Source of the DNA: Erwinia phyllosphaerae
GTDB lineage: Bacteria > Pseudomonadota > Gammaproteobacteria > Enterobacterales > Enterobacteriaceae
NCBI RefSeq assembly: GCF_019132875.1
Contig: NZ_JAHSPF010000003.1
Location: 372,001 to 436,000, forward strand
Length of the DNA stretch: 64,000 bases
Direction: 5' to 3'
Shown piece after piece: positions 48,469 through 57,222 of the stretch (within the stretch, counting starts at the first letter, position 1; every line of letters begins with the position of its first letter). The notes beneath the pieces were generated by a model, which saw only the letters and a list, made by a program, of their open reading frames with translations, did not search any database and had not been told where the DNA came from. The translations under genes and the position numbers were made by a program.

Positions 48469-49209
48469 CTATTTGTCGTTGCCAAAGCCCTGCTTCAGCA
48501 GCGCGGGTAAGACTTCCGGGAAATAGACGTGCTGGTAATAACCGGCAACGCTGTTGCTCCAGTCTTCCCCGTCCGTACGGCCAGTCGCCTGCCAGTGCTG
48601 CGTCAGCTCCTGATTGTAATCCGCAATATTCTGCTGCAATCCTTCCGTACGGTACTCTTCATCGTGGCGGAAAGTGGCCAGCGGCAGACGCGGTTTCTGA
48701 TGCGCTGGCACATCAACATAGCCCAACGCCAGACCCACAACCGGGAAAGTCAGCTCCGGCAGCTTCAGCAGGGAAATCATTGCCTGCGGATCGCGACGAA
48801 TACCGCCGATAGGCACGATGCCCAGACCTTCCGCACGCGCGGCGGTCATCACTGCGCCAAGCGCAATCCCAATATCCGTTGCGCCAGAAACCACGCTTTC
48901 GATGCTTTGCTGGGCGATCTGCTCTTTATCAATTGCGGCCATAGCCTGCTGGCTTTTATGCATATCCAGTACAAAAGTGATAAATAACGGCGCTTTGGCA
49001 ATCCACGGCTGACCGCCCGCAATAGCGGAGATTTTGCCGCGCGCTTCGGCACCGCGCGTTACTACCAGCGATACCTGCTGCGAGTTGACCGACGTCGGTG
49101 CGCGGTAAGCGGCCATCACCAGACGATCGATAATGGCGTCGTCAACAGGCTTCTCGGTAAAGCTGCGTTCGCTTTTATGGGCGGTAAGGATATCAATAAC
49201 AGAACTCAT
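48469..49209 (-). CDS. NfsA/FRP-type NAD(P)H-dependent nitroreductase-family oxidoreductase
   Basis: A 246-residue FMN enzyme of the nitroreductase fold: N-terminal LTAHKSERSFTEKPVDDAIIDRLVMAAYRAPTSVNSQQVSLVV (FMN-binding Arg and the typical SxNxQ), central DIGIALGAVMTAARAEGLGIVPIGGIRRDP, and a C-terminal helical extension typical of FRP/NfsA. Likely reduces flavins, quinones or nitro compounds with NAD(P)H; the natural substrate is unknown. ATG at 49209 has GGAGG four bases upstream; 19 codons of upstream open frame are discarded. Not at this site in E. coli; inserted between pdxY and gstA. Confidence 0.85.
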   Translation of the reverse strand: MSSVIDILTAHKSERSFTEKPVDDAIIDRLVMAAYRAPTSVNSQQVSLVVTRGAEARGKISAIAGGQPWIAKAPLFITFVLDMHKSQQAMAAIDKEQIAQQSIESVVSGATDIGIALGAVMTAARAEGLGIVPIGGIRRDPQAMISLLKLPELTFPVVGLALGYVDVPAHQKPRLPLATFRHDEEYRTEGLQQNIADYNQELTQHWQATGRTDGEDWSNSVAGYYQHVYFPEVLPALLKQGFGNDK

Positions 49210-49283
49210 AGAACCTCCGGTTGTCAGCCCATGAGTATAAATTATTGTTATCCGCTGGTTTAACACCTTATGCGCTGGGTGTT

Positions 49284-49889
49284 TTAGCTTAGTCCTTCTG
49301 ACTCAAGCGCTTCGGCTACGTGCGGCCGTGCGGCCGCTCGCTGAAACCACGCCTCCAGCGACGTTAGCCCCGACAGCTCCAGTTTAATCAGCTTCGCCCA
49401 GCGCATTACGGTAAACAGATAGGCATCGGCCACGGTAAAGTGCAGGCCCGACAGCCATTGCTTATCCGCCAGCTCGTGGTCAACCCAGCGAAAATTTTCC
49501 TCCAGCTGCTGGCGCAGCGTTGCCTTATAAGCGTCCGGCGTGGCCTCTTTAAACAGAGGCGAAAAGCTTTTATGCAGCTCCGCCGAAATAAAGTTGAGCC
49601 ATGCCAGCGTTTGATAGCGCGCCAGCGTGCCCGTCGGTGCAAGGAGCTGCCGGTCGGGTTTCAGGTCGGCCAGATACTGCACGATAGCGACGCCTTCGGT
49701 CAGCACCGTGCCGTCATCGAACTGTAACGCGGGCACCTTACCTTTTGGATTAATTTCACGGTAGTTCTCCTGCTGCTCGGTAACGCCCGCAGCGGTATCA
49801 ACTTTAATCAGCGTAAAATCCAGACCGGTTTCCAGCATGACAATATGCGGGGAAAGCGAACAGGCGCCGGGCTTATAAAACAGTTTCAT
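49284..49889 (-). CDS. gstA: Glutathione S-transferase GstA (beta class)
   Basis: A 201-residue enzyme nearly collinear with E. coli Gst: thioredoxin-fold N-terminal domain with the beta-class Cys10 in KPGACSLSPH, NPKGKVPALQFDDGTVLTEGVAIVQYLADL (glutathione site), and all-helical C-terminal domain (FTVADAYLFTVMRWA). Conjugates glutathione to electrophiles and may have peroxidase activity. It occupies the E. coli position after pdxY but is separated from it by the oxidoreductase gene. Confidence 0.93.
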   Translation of the reverse strand: MKLFYKPGACSLSPHIVMLETGLDFTLIKVDTAAGVTEQQENYREINPKGKVPALQFDDGTVLTEGVAIVQYLADLKPDRQLLAPTGTLARYQTLAWLNFISAELHKSFSPLFKEATPDAYKATLRQQLEENFRWVDHELADKQWLSGLHFTVADAYLFTVMRWAKLIKLELSGLTSLEAWFQRAAARPHVAEALESEGLS

Positions 49890-49976
49890 GGCTTACTCCC
49901 TGAGTTTGCGGCGAAAGATGTTTTTAGCTTAGTGCCGCCTGCTTAAAAAGTCAGCGCTGCCGCGTACGCAATATTC

Positions 49977-50906
49977 TTAATTCGCCTGAATTTTGTTTTT
50001 ACGCGGTTTATTTGTCTGCAAACAGCCGAGCTCTGGCAGCCTGGCGAGAGCCAGATCCCAAAAAGCACGAACCCTGGCCGGCATATATTTTACGTTTTGC
50101 CTCACCAGCTGCACCGGAACGGCCGTGGAACGATAATCCGGCAAGATTTCGCACAGCGATCCCGTCTGAAGATCGTCATAAACCTGATAGGAAAGCAGTC
50201 GCGCAATGCCTTTGCCTGCGCGTGCGGCGAGCAGCTGTGTTTCCACTTCGTTAACTATCAGCCGGGGAGTAAGGCGTACGCGTTCCTGCACGCCAGCGGA
50301 AGAAAAACGCCACTCTTTACCGGCAGCCTGCGAAATGCTGGCTATCAGAGAGTGATGGGCCAGGGCCGCCGGTGACCCGGGCGTTCCCATGCGGGTAAGG
50401 TAGTCAGGACTGGCGACCAGCAGGCGCTGTACGCTTCCTACGGAGACGGCCACTAGCGAAGAATCCCGCAGCTGGCCGATGCGTAATGCCATATCCAGCC
50501 CTTGTTCAATCAGATCCTGATAGCCATCGTTAAGCTGAAGTTCGATCTGAATATCCGGATAGTGCTCCATAAAAGCCAGCAGCAGTGGGGCAACATGCCG
50601 GCGGCCAAACTGGACCGGGGCGGTCAGGCGAAGCTGGCCGCTGAGCTGATTATCGGTGACGGCATTTAGCGCCTGCTGGTATTCATCCAGCAGCTTTTTT
50701 GCCCGCTCAAACAGCGTCATACCGGCGGGCGTTGGCGCAAGGCGGCGCGTGGTTCGCTCAATTAACAGGCTGCCAAAGCGTTTTTCCAGCGCGGCCAGCG
50801 TGCGCGTCACTGCGGCAGGTGAACGCCGGAGCGTCCGTGCGGCCGCCGCCAGGCTTCCGTGCTGCACCACGGCAACAAAGACCGCCAGCTCATCAAGCTT
50901 ATCCAT
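49977..50906 (-). CDS. LysR-type regulator, probably of the adjacent GST/flavoprotein pair
   Basis: A 309-residue LysR regulator: winged HTH (SLAAAARTLRRSPAAVTRTLAALEKRFGSLLIERTTRRLAPTPAG, about 19-63) and a substrate-binding domain (LSGQLRLTAPVQFGRRHVAPLLLAFMEHYPDIQIELQLNDGY). The HTH and early domain resemble the many single-target regulators of redox genes. A GTG lies directly before the chosen ATG and is an alternative start. It is divergent from the GST gene at 51002, with the operators expected in the 95 bases between. Confidence 0.82.
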   Translation of the reverse strand: MDKLDELAVFVAVVQHGSLAAAARTLRRSPAAVTRTLAALEKRFGSLLIERTTRRLAPTPAGMTLFERAKKLLDEYQQALNAVTDNQLSGQLRLTAPVQFGRRHVAPLLLAFMEHYPDIQIELQLNDGYQDLIEQGLDMALRIGQLRDSSLVAVSVGSVQRLLVASPDYLTRMGTPGSPAALAHHSLIASISQAAGKEWRFSSAGVQERVRLTPRLIVNEVETQLLAARAGKGIARLLSYQVYDDLQTGSLCEILPDYRSTAVPVQLVRQNVKYMPARVRAFWDLALARLPELGCLQTNKPRKNKIQAN

Positions 50907-51001
50907 CACTGTTCCACTTAGCGAAATTATGAATTGCTATTTTTGCCCGTATACGCCGTTTTCAGCAAGAGTATGCTGAAAAGAAACGCAAGGAGAAAGG
51001 C

Positions 51002-51616
51002 ATGAACACACTAACGCTTTACGGTACTGAACTTTCCGGGCACGTCCATCGGGTCCGGCTGCTGCTGGCGATGCTGAATCTCACGGCGGAATGGCGGGAA
51101 GCCGGCGCTGAAGTCAGAAAAAGCGACGAATTTCTGGCGCTAAATCCGTATGGACAGATCCCGGTGCTGGTCGACGGCGAACAGGTTATCAGCGACAGCA
51201 ATGCGATACTGATCTGGCTGACCAAACGCTATGCGCCCGACAGCCAGTGGTTACCAAAGGAGCTGTATCTGGAAGTGCAGGTGCATCAATGGCTGGCGAA
51301 AGCCGCAGGCGAGATCCGCTATGGCGTGGCCTCGGCGCGCTTGATAAAGCAGTTTGGCGTGGCGGAAAACTACGATTCGGCCCTCGCAACGGCGCAAAAA
51401 TTCCTGCCGCAGATGGAAGCGCATTTGCAGGGCAAAACCTGGCTGGTAGGCGATAAGGCGACGCTTGCCGATCTGGCCTGCTATGCCTATGTCGCCTGCG
51501 CGCCGGAGGGCGGTATTGCGCTGGACTATCCGGCAATCCGCCAGTGGCTTGGCCAGGTTGAATCACTGGCTGGCTTTATTGCGCTGCCCGCGTTGCCGCA
51601 TCCACAGGGAGAATAA
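51002..51616 (+). CDS. Glutathione S-transferase family protein
   Basis: A 204-residue cytosolic GST: thioredoxin-fold with MNTLTLYGTELSGHVHRVRLLLAMLNL, NPYGQIPVLVDGEQVISDSNAILIWLTKRYAP (cis-Pro and the Asp-Ser glutathione contacts), and an alpha-helical domain with KTWLVGDKATLADLACYAYVACAPEGGIAL. No catalytic Cys at the beta-class position; a Ser (TELSG) may act instead. AAGGAGAAAGGC precedes ATG. Two bases after its stop begins a flavoprotein gene, so they form an operon, probably for a detoxification reaction. Confidence 0.85.
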   Translation: MNTLTLYGTELSGHVHRVRLLLAMLNLTAEWREAGAEVRKSDEFLALNPYGQIPVLVDGEQVISDSNAILIWLTKRYAPDSQWLPKELYLEVQVHQWLAKAAGEIRYGVASARLIKQFGVAENYDSALATAQKFLPQMEAHLQGKTWLVGDKATLADLACYAYVACAPEGGIALDYPAIRQWLGQVESLAGFIALPALPHPQGE

Positions 51617-51618
51617 CA

Positions 51619-52497
51619 ATGTTTCATTCCGGTGAACTTATGGCGCAGCGGCTGGCGGGCTTTAGCACGGACAGCGCCGCCATCTATAAAACAATGCCGC
51701 AACAGCACCGTCTCTTTTATGCCGGATTGAAGCAGTTCTTTTTTAGCGTTGCCGATGCTGACGGCTATCCCGTCGCGGCGCTGCTACAGGGCGCGCCGGG
51801 ATTTGTGCAGGCCATCGATGACGGCCATTTGCGCATAGCCACGGCCTCGCTGCATAACGCTCTTTATCTGCCGCCGCTCAGGCCAGGCATGCGGGCAGGG
51901 GGATTAGGGCTGGATTTCTCTAACCGACGGCGCAATCGGGTAAACGGCGTTATCGCAGGCGTGACGGCAGAGTTTGTTACGCTTGCCATAGAGGAGAGCT
52001 TCGGCAACTGCGCCAACTATATCCAGCGGCGAAGCATAGCGGAAAGCGATCCGCAGCGGCTGGTGGAACTGGAATATCTCTCTGCTCTGGATGCCGATGC
52101 GCGTTACCTGATTGCCGCTGCGGATACCTGTTTTATTGCCAGTCGCGTACAGCGAGAACAGGCGGGCGGCGCAGATATTTCACATCGCGGCGGGCTGCCG
52201 GGATTTATTGAGCTTAAAAACGGCAGGCTGCAGATGGTTGACTATGCGGGCAATCGCTATATGAACACGCTGGGAAATTTACTGCTGGAACCACGCTGCG
52301 CTTTGCTGATTATGGATTTTCACCAGGGAAACGCGCTGCATATCCAGGGGAAAGCGGAGATTAACTGGCAGAATACAAACGAAGGCGAGCGCTGTTTGTT
52401 GATTGAGCCGGAAAGGATTTTACGTATTCGCCAGCTGTTGCCCGCCGTGGGGCTGGAGGTGGAGTTTGCCGCCTCTACGCTGGCTATCAGGAAATGA
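51619..52497 (+). CDS. Pyridoxamine 5'-phosphate oxidase-like FMN-binding protein
   Basis: A 292-residue protein of the PNPOx-like FMN split-barrel family, larger than pdxH and not its paralogue in function. The visible pattern is FFSVADADGYPVAALLQGAPGFVQAIDDGHLRIA, then GLGLDFSNRRRNRVNGVIAG, then a second barrel (CFIASRV, GGLPGFIELKNGRLQMVDYAGNRYMNTLGNLLLEPRCALLIMDF). Such two-barrel proteins often sit with GSTs and oxidoreductases. Substrate unknown. Translation is coupled to the preceding GST gene. Confidence 0.8.
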   Translation: MFHSGELMAQRLAGFSTDSAAIYKTMPQQHRLFYAGLKQFFFSVADADGYPVAALLQGAPGFVQAIDDGHLRIATASLHNALYLPPLRPGMRAGGLGLDFSNRRRNRVNGVIAGVTAEFVTLAIEESFGNCANYIQRRSIAESDPQRLVELEYLSALDADARYLIAAADTCFIASRVQREQAGGADISHRGGLPGFIELKNGRLQMVDYAGNRYMNTLGNLLLEPRCALLIMDFHQGNALHIQGKAEINWQNTNEGERCLLIEPERILRIRQLLPAVGLEVEFAASTLAIRK

Positions 52498-52558
52498 TTA
52501 TGTGCCGCACAAAGAGACCATTTTTTGCTCCTTGCGAAAAGCACCTCGGCCCCGATTT

Positions 52559-52586
52559 TAAGGGTGACATAGTCGTCACCCTTATT
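52559..52586. terminator. Terminator between the PNPOx-like gene and dtpA
   Basis: TAAGGGTGAC, loop ATAGTC, GTCACCCTTA: ten-base perfect stem between two converging genes; modest T run. Confidence 0.65.
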
Positions 52587-52613
52587 AGTCCCTGTTAGTT
52601 TGGGGCCTGGCTA

Positions 52614-54077
52614 TTAACCCTGCGTCATTCGGTTGAGTTTTGGCGCGGTCAGCATCATCAGCACGGCAATCACACCGGTCACGACACCGATTTGCAGGAA
52701 GACATCACCATAAACGTGCAGCGACTGTAGCGGGTCGGTAATGTTTTCCGGTACGGCCATCATGTTCGCCACTTTCCCGGCTACCATCGCGGCACCTGCC
52801 GTGGTCAGGAACCAGGATCCCATAATAAAGCCCATCAGGCGCTGCGGCACCAGCTGCGCCACCATCGCCAGACCCAGGCCGGAGATCATCAGCTCGCCCA
52901 CGCTTTGCAGCGCATAGCTCAGGATCAGCCAGCTAACGGAGACGATCCCCAGCTCGTTGGCAAATTTAGCGCCCAGCGGCAGCACCAGAAACGCCACCGA
53001 GCAGAGCACCATCCCCACCGCAAACTTGTGCGGCATCGGCAGGCGGTCGCCCATTTTGTTATAGATTGCCGCCAGCAGCGGGCTAAAAATCATAATCCAG
53101 AACGGATTCAGCGCCTGGTACTGTTCCGGCTGGAAGGCCAGCCCCAGGATGCTGTGCTCGACGTTGCGGATAGCAAAGAAGTTCAGCGAGGTGGGCATCT
53201 GCATGTACAGCACGAAGAAGACGATAGCTTCCACCATCAGCAGAAACGCGACAATCATTTTACGCCGCGCCGCGCCCTGTAAAGCGAAGGTCTCTTTAGC
53301 GAACAGCAGAACGATGCCTACAGCCACTGCGGCCAGCACCAGGCGCGCGATATCCTGGTGATGCAGCATCCAGGTTGCCACCACGACCAGCACGGCGACG
53401 CCAGCAAGGGTCGCCAGCAGTTTGCCCAGATGCAGCGGCTGAAAGTCAGGTTTAGAGCCGTGATCTTTCACCCATTTACGGCACAGCATAAAGTTAACCA
53501 GGGTAATCAGCATGCCGACGAAGGAGAGCGAGAAAGCGACGTTCCAGCCGTAATGCGCAGCCAGCCACGGCGTTGCCAGCATAGAGAAAAACGAACCGAT
53601 ATTAATCGCCATGTAGTACATGGTGAAGGCACCATCCAGACGCGGATCGTCCTTGGCATAACAGGTCGAAAGCAGAGAAGAGGGGTTAGCCTTAAACAGG
53701 CCGTTACCCACGGCGATGGTCGCCATGCCGATATAAACCAGGCTGACATCATGGCCCGACCACGCCACCAGCGCATAGCCCAGCGCCAGCACCAGCGTAC
53801 CGAGCACGATCACGCGCTTGGTGCCCAGCACCTTATCGCCCAGCCAGCCGCCAACGGCAATCAGGCCGTATACCAGCGCGCTAAAGGAAGCGAACAGCGT
53901 AATAGACTGCTCTTCCGACATGCCCAGCATTTTGACGAGATACACCGCCATAATGCCTTGCAGGCCGTAATAACCGAACCGTTCCCAGAGTTCGATAGAA
54001 AAAATAAGATAAAAAGATCGCGGTTGTTTAAACGCGTTGATACTGCCTGTATCGGGTTGTTTGTTTGCAGTTGACAC
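52614..54077 (-). CDS. dtpA: Dipeptide/tripeptide:H+ symporter DtpA (TppB)
   Basis: Proton-coupled oligopeptide transporter of the POT/PTR2 family with fourteen predicted helices. The N-terminal motif [20 protein letters not shown] holds the ExxERFxYY proton/peptide site; also [36 protein letters not shown] and the C-terminal [30 protein letters not shown]. Very similar to E. coli DtpA. An in-frame ATG at 54125 lacks a ribosome-binding site; GTG at 54077 stands behind AGAGGT and gives VSTANK, matching E. coli MSTANQ, so it is used (487 residues). E. coli dtpA is OmpR-regulated. Confidence 0.92.
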   Translation of the reverse strand: MSTANKQPDTGSINAFKQPRSFYLIFSIELWERFGYYGLQGIMAVYLVKMLGMSEEQSITLFASFSALVYGLIAVGGWLGDKVLGTKRVIVLGTLVLALGYALVAWSGHDVSLVYIGMATIAVGNGLFKANPSSLLSTCYAKDDPRLDGAFTMYYMAINIGSFFSMLATPWLAAHYGWNVAFSLSFVGMLITLVNFMLCRKWVKDHGSKPDFQPLHLGKLLATLAGVAVLVVVATWMLHHQDIARLVLAAVAVGIVLLFAKETFALQGAARRKMIVAFLLMVEAIVFFVLYMQMPTSLNFFAIRNVEHSILGLAFQPEQYQALNPFWIMIFSPLLAAIYNKMGDRLPMPHKFAVGMVLCSVAFLVLPLGAKFANELGIVSVSWLILSYALQSVGELMISGLGLAMVAQLVPQRLMGFIMGSWFLTTAGAAMVAGKVANMMAVPENITDPLQSLHVYGDVFLQIGVVTGVIAVLMMLTAPKLNRMTQG

Positions 54078-54643
54078 TGATACCTCTGGAGTCAATTTCC
54101 TGATTCGACTAAAAAAATAAGTCATCGTCGAACAGGACGGGCATTAGCCGCATAGTTATAAATTTGGAAAATTGGCGGTTAATTTCGCCCATTGTTTGCT
54201 GCCAGGCAAGCGTTTTTTCAAATAACGTCAGGGGCCGTTTTACAAGTGTTTACTCATGGATATAGGTATGTTTTCAATATTAAATATTGTTGTAACGCAT
54301 TTGTTTATTATATAAGGCTGCTATTCGCATAAAATTTATTCGCGCGATGAAGCTAATCACCAGGGCCTTTTTTCAGGAATAATGTTTTGCAGAAGCAAAG
54401 ATAAGCAAAATTAAACGCCGCTTATGCGTAAATCGCTAAGGAAAATGGTTTTTTATAAGGTACTGATGCGCTGGTTGGGCCAGTCTGCGTAAAATAGCTG
54501 ATTTTACAGGCTGAACGGCAGATATTAATTTCCAAAAAATAACTTCTCCTTCCTGCGATCTTCAGGCGTTTTGTTACGGATAAAATACAAAAAGGTCGTT
54601 CGATTCGCGCGGGCGTACGCTGTGTAAAGATTCCTCCTGACGC
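54078..54643. promoter_or_regulatory. AT-rich dtpA-flagellin intergenic region
   Basis: About 570 bases with no supported gene; AT-rich (especially 54260-54360) with several short shadows of open frames. Its left part should carry the dtpA promoter; OmpR-like sites could not be fixed by eye. The sigma-28 promoter of the flagellin gene begins right after it. Confidence 0.4.
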
Positions 54644-54670
54644 TAAAGCGCATCTTCCTCGCGCCGATAA
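54644..54670 (+). promoter_or_regulatory. Sigma-28 (FliA) promoter of the flagellin gene
   Basis: TAAA (54644-54647), a spacer of exactly 15 bases, then GCCGATAA (54663-54670): a perfect match to the FliA consensus TAAA-N15-GCCGATAA, 33 bases before the flagellin start. Places this gene in the late, FlgM-controlled flagellar class. Confidence 0.9.
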
Positions 54671-54703
54671 TCTCACTTACCTCAATAATTGCGCAGAGAA
54701 ACA

Positions 54704-56155
54704 ATGTTAACAGTCAATAATAACGATACTGCTCTTAAAACAGGTAACGCTCGCTCGGCAAATACCTCTTTGCTGGCGCAATCTATTGAAAGACTTTCAT
54801 CAGGGTTACGTATCAATGGAGCCAGCGACGATGCGGCGGGCATGTCGATTGCTAACCGTATGCAGGCAAATATCAATGCGGACAGCGCCGTTACGCGCGG
54901 CCTGAACGATGCCATCAGCTATGCGCAAACGGCAGAAAGCGCGCTGGGCAATATCAGCGATATGCTGATCAAGGCAAAAAGCCTGGCGGTACGCGCAGCC
55001 AACGGCACCATGTCTGTTTCTGACCGGCAAAGCCTGGATACGGAATATCAGCAGTTAATGAATGGCATCAACGGCATTGCCAGCGGCACAGAGATTTTCG
55101 GGCAGTTCCCGCTGGCGACCAGCACGCCCGAACAGACGCCCACGCTGCTAGGCAATGTATCGCCCATAGGAACTAAATTTCCGGTGGCCGGGCAGGATTA
55201 CTCGTTTACCTCCGGGATTGTGTCGCTTGCCTATATTCCGGCAGGCGCGACCAATATCACTATCACCATTGACTCCTTTAGCATGGATGACGATCTTCAG
55301 CTCTTCACCCGTGACGGCAAGCATCTGGCCGGCACGCCGGTGGACGGCAGCGATGCGGACTATACATGGATAAGTAAAGGCGTAACCAATGACGCCACGG
55401 CAACCAGTAAAGTACTGACGACCAGTAATGGCTTTGCCAGCGGTGCCAGCTACGACAGCACGGATCTTAATGAAGGAGGATCGTCGTGGGCGCTGACCGG
55501 TAGCGAGACCAGCAGCTATAACGGCATGAGTATTACCTATAGCGGCGATGGCGATCGTTATGAGGATGCGACTACCGGTGCGGAAAACGACGGCACGCTG
55601 ACCAGCAATTCACAGGAGCGGATTAATATCGACAACGTCAGTGAAGATCTGATCGTGGTCGTGGTTGGTAACGGGTCGTTCAGCGGCAATCTGACCTGGG
55701 GATCGCTGCCAACGCCAACCGAAACGCCAGCCGTACCGCCAAAACAGAGCCAGCCGCTACAGGTAATCACCAGCGCCAATTATGGTCAGCCGGTGCAGTC
55801 GGACACACTGGGGCCAACGCCTTCTGATACAAAGACGCTGGGTCTGGACAACACCAGCCTGCTGACCGCGAGCGCTATCCGTACCTCTATGACTGCGCTG
55901 GATGCGGCGCTGAATAAAGTCAGCGGCTACCGCTCCGACTACGGCGCAAAAATGAATCGCTATGAGTCAAATAAATCAGTGCTGTCACAGCAGAGCATAG
56001 CCACTCAGGCGGCGCAGAGCCGGATTCAGGATGCCGATTACGCGCAGGAAGCCAGCCAGCTGGCCAGGGCGCAAATCAAAGATCAGGGCCAGAATGCAGT
56101 AATGAAAATGGCTAACCAGTCAGCCCAGGATGTCTTAACCCTGCTGCGCGACTGA
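54704..56155 (+). CDS. Flagellin with unusual beta-rich central domain
   Basis: A 483-residue flagellin paralogue. The N-terminal D0/D1 (residues 1 to ~132) keeps the signature SIERLSSGLRINGASDDAAGMSIANRM but lacks the typical INTN/QNN opening, having LTVNNNDTALKTGNARSANTS. The C-terminal D1/D0 (about 381-483) has SRIQDADYAQEASQLARAQIKDQG and ends MANQSAQDVLTLLRD. The ~250-residue centre reads like a PPC-type beta sandwich (YSFTSGIVSLAYIPAGATNITITI, DDDLQLFTRDGKHL ... INIDNVSEDLIVVVVGNGSFSGNLTW) and a Pro-rich linker (PTPTETPAVPPKQ). No HExxH, so it is not a flagellinolysin. Secreted by the flagellar type III system without signal peptide. No other flagellar gene is in the window. ATG at 54704 is chosen over a TTG five codons upstream. 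Confidence 0.85.
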   Translation: MLTVNNNDTALKTGNARSANTSLLAQSIERLSSGLRINGASDDAAGMSIANRMQANINADSAVTRGLNDAISYAQTAESALGNISDMLIKAKSLAVRAANGTMSVSDRQSLDTEYQQLMNGINGIASGTEIFGQFPLATSTPEQTPTLLGNVSPIGTKFPVAGQDYSFTSGIVSLAYIPAGATNITITIDSFSMDDDLQLFTRDGKHLAGTPVDGSDADYTWISKGVTNDATATSKVLTTSNGFASGASYDSTDLNEGGSSWALTGSETSSYNGMSITYSGDGDRYEDATTGAENDGTLTSNSQERINIDNVSEDLIVVVVGNGSFSGNLTWGSLPTPTETPAVPPKQSQPLQVITSANYGQPVQSDTLGPTPSDTKTLGLDNTSLLTASAIRTSMTALDAALNKVSGYRSDYGAKMNRYESNKSVLSQQSIATQAAQSRIQDADYAQEASQLARAQIKDQGQNAVMKMANQSAQDVLTLLRD

Positions 56156-56230
56156 TTGACTGCGCTTCTCTCCGCTAACTTTTATTTAGCGCATTTTTTA
56201 TCGGGTCGTCCGATCGTTTTAACCCCTCTC

Positions 56231-56265
56231 CGCCGGAAAGTTTTGCCGACTTTCCGGCGTTTTCT
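56231..56265 (+). terminator. Terminator after the flagellin gene
   Basis: CGCCGGAAAGT, loop TTTGCCG, ACTTTCCGGCG then TTTTCTT; strong. The stretch 56266-56546 behind it shows no gene. Confidence 0.85.
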
Positions 56266-56546
56266 TGTCGGCCACATCCTGTCGATTAACGGCGGTCGCA
56301 TTACATATTTTGCATCGCGGTTACGCCAGTTTTTCAGAGCAACAGGCCTTAATTTTTAATTTTCACAGTGATAACACCAGCGCAGCAGGCGGCTAAAAAT
56401 TTCTTTACCGGTGTAAAGCGGTGATGGCTTACTTATTTCTTATATTTCAATTAAATATGGCGAAAGCTTGACGTTCTGATGGTGATGTTTTTTGCGTTCA
56501 GACTGTCGCAAAAGACCACGTGCCGACGGCGTAAAATTTTTTCTTG

Positions 56547-56576
56547 ATTGAACGTTCAATATAAAATGTCTATAAT
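56547..56576 (+). promoter_or_regulatory. betIBA promoter with palindromic BetI operator
   Basis: -35 TTGAAC (56548-56553), 17-base spacer, perfect -10 TATAAT (56571-56576). ATTGAACGTTCAAT (56547-56560) is a perfect 14-base palindrome covering the -35 and is the BetI-type box known from other species. BetI bound here would block RNA polymerase until choline releases it. Confidence 0.8.
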
Positions 56577-56609
56577 CATCCTCATTCAATAGCTAAAACC
56601 GATGAAGCG

Positions 56610-57206
56610 ATGCCAAAAGTTGGAATGAAAGCGATTCGTCAGGCGCAGTTAATTCACGCGACGCTGACGGTTATCGACCGCGTAGGCCTGGCCGATGCCA
56701 GCCTGGCGCTGATTGCCAAAGAAGCGGGAGTCTCTACGGGCATTGTCAGCCACTATTTTGGCGACAAAAATGGCCTGTTGGACGCCTGCATGCGGCAAAT
56801 TCTCTCCGATCTGTACGTGGCGGTGGTACATCATCGTCGCCAGGCGGCAGACGAGCCGCAGGCACAAATTCGCGCCATCATCGACGGTAACTTTGACATC
56901 TCGCAGATTGCCGGACCGGTTCTGAAAACCTGGCTGGCTTTCTGGAGCAGCAGCCTGCACCAGCCCGATCTGCAGCGGCTACAGCGCATCAACGACCGCC
57001 GCCTGCACGCCAACCTGACGGCGCAGTTTGCCCGGGCGCTGCCGAAAGAGACGGCGCGTGCGGCAGGCGCCAGCATGGCGGCATTAATCGACGGGCTGTG
57101 GCTGCGTATGACGCTGGCCCCGCAGCCGATGGCGCAAGGGCTTTTCGACGCTCGTCAGCTTTGCTATCAAAATCTCGCGCTGTGGCTTTCCGCCCCGGCA
57201 ACCTAA
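56610..57206 (+). CDS. betI: Choline-responsive repressor BetI
   Basis: A 198-residue TetR-family repressor of the glycine betaine genes. N-terminal HTH ([36 protein letters not shown], about 29-64) and the BetI-type ligand domain ([42 protein letters not shown] ... [11 protein letters not shown]). Autoregulated through the palindrome in its promoter; first gene of betI-betB-betA. Confidence 0.95.
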   Translation: MPKVGMKAIRQAQLIHATLTVIDRVGLADASLALIAKEAGVSTGIVSHYFGDKNGLLDACMRQILSDLYVAVVHHRRQAADEPQAQIRAIIDGNFDISQIAGPVLKTWLAFWSSSLHQPDLQRLQRINDRRLHANLTAQFARALPKETARAAGASMAALIDGLWLRMTLAPQPMAQGLFDARQLCYQNLALWLSAPAT

Positions 57207-57222
57207 CCCTGAAGGAGGAGAC

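Noticed and set aside
56156-56359. 67-codon ORF directly after the flagellin stop
   Set aside because: It contains the strong terminator at 56231-56265 and has no independent ribosome-binding site or similarity.
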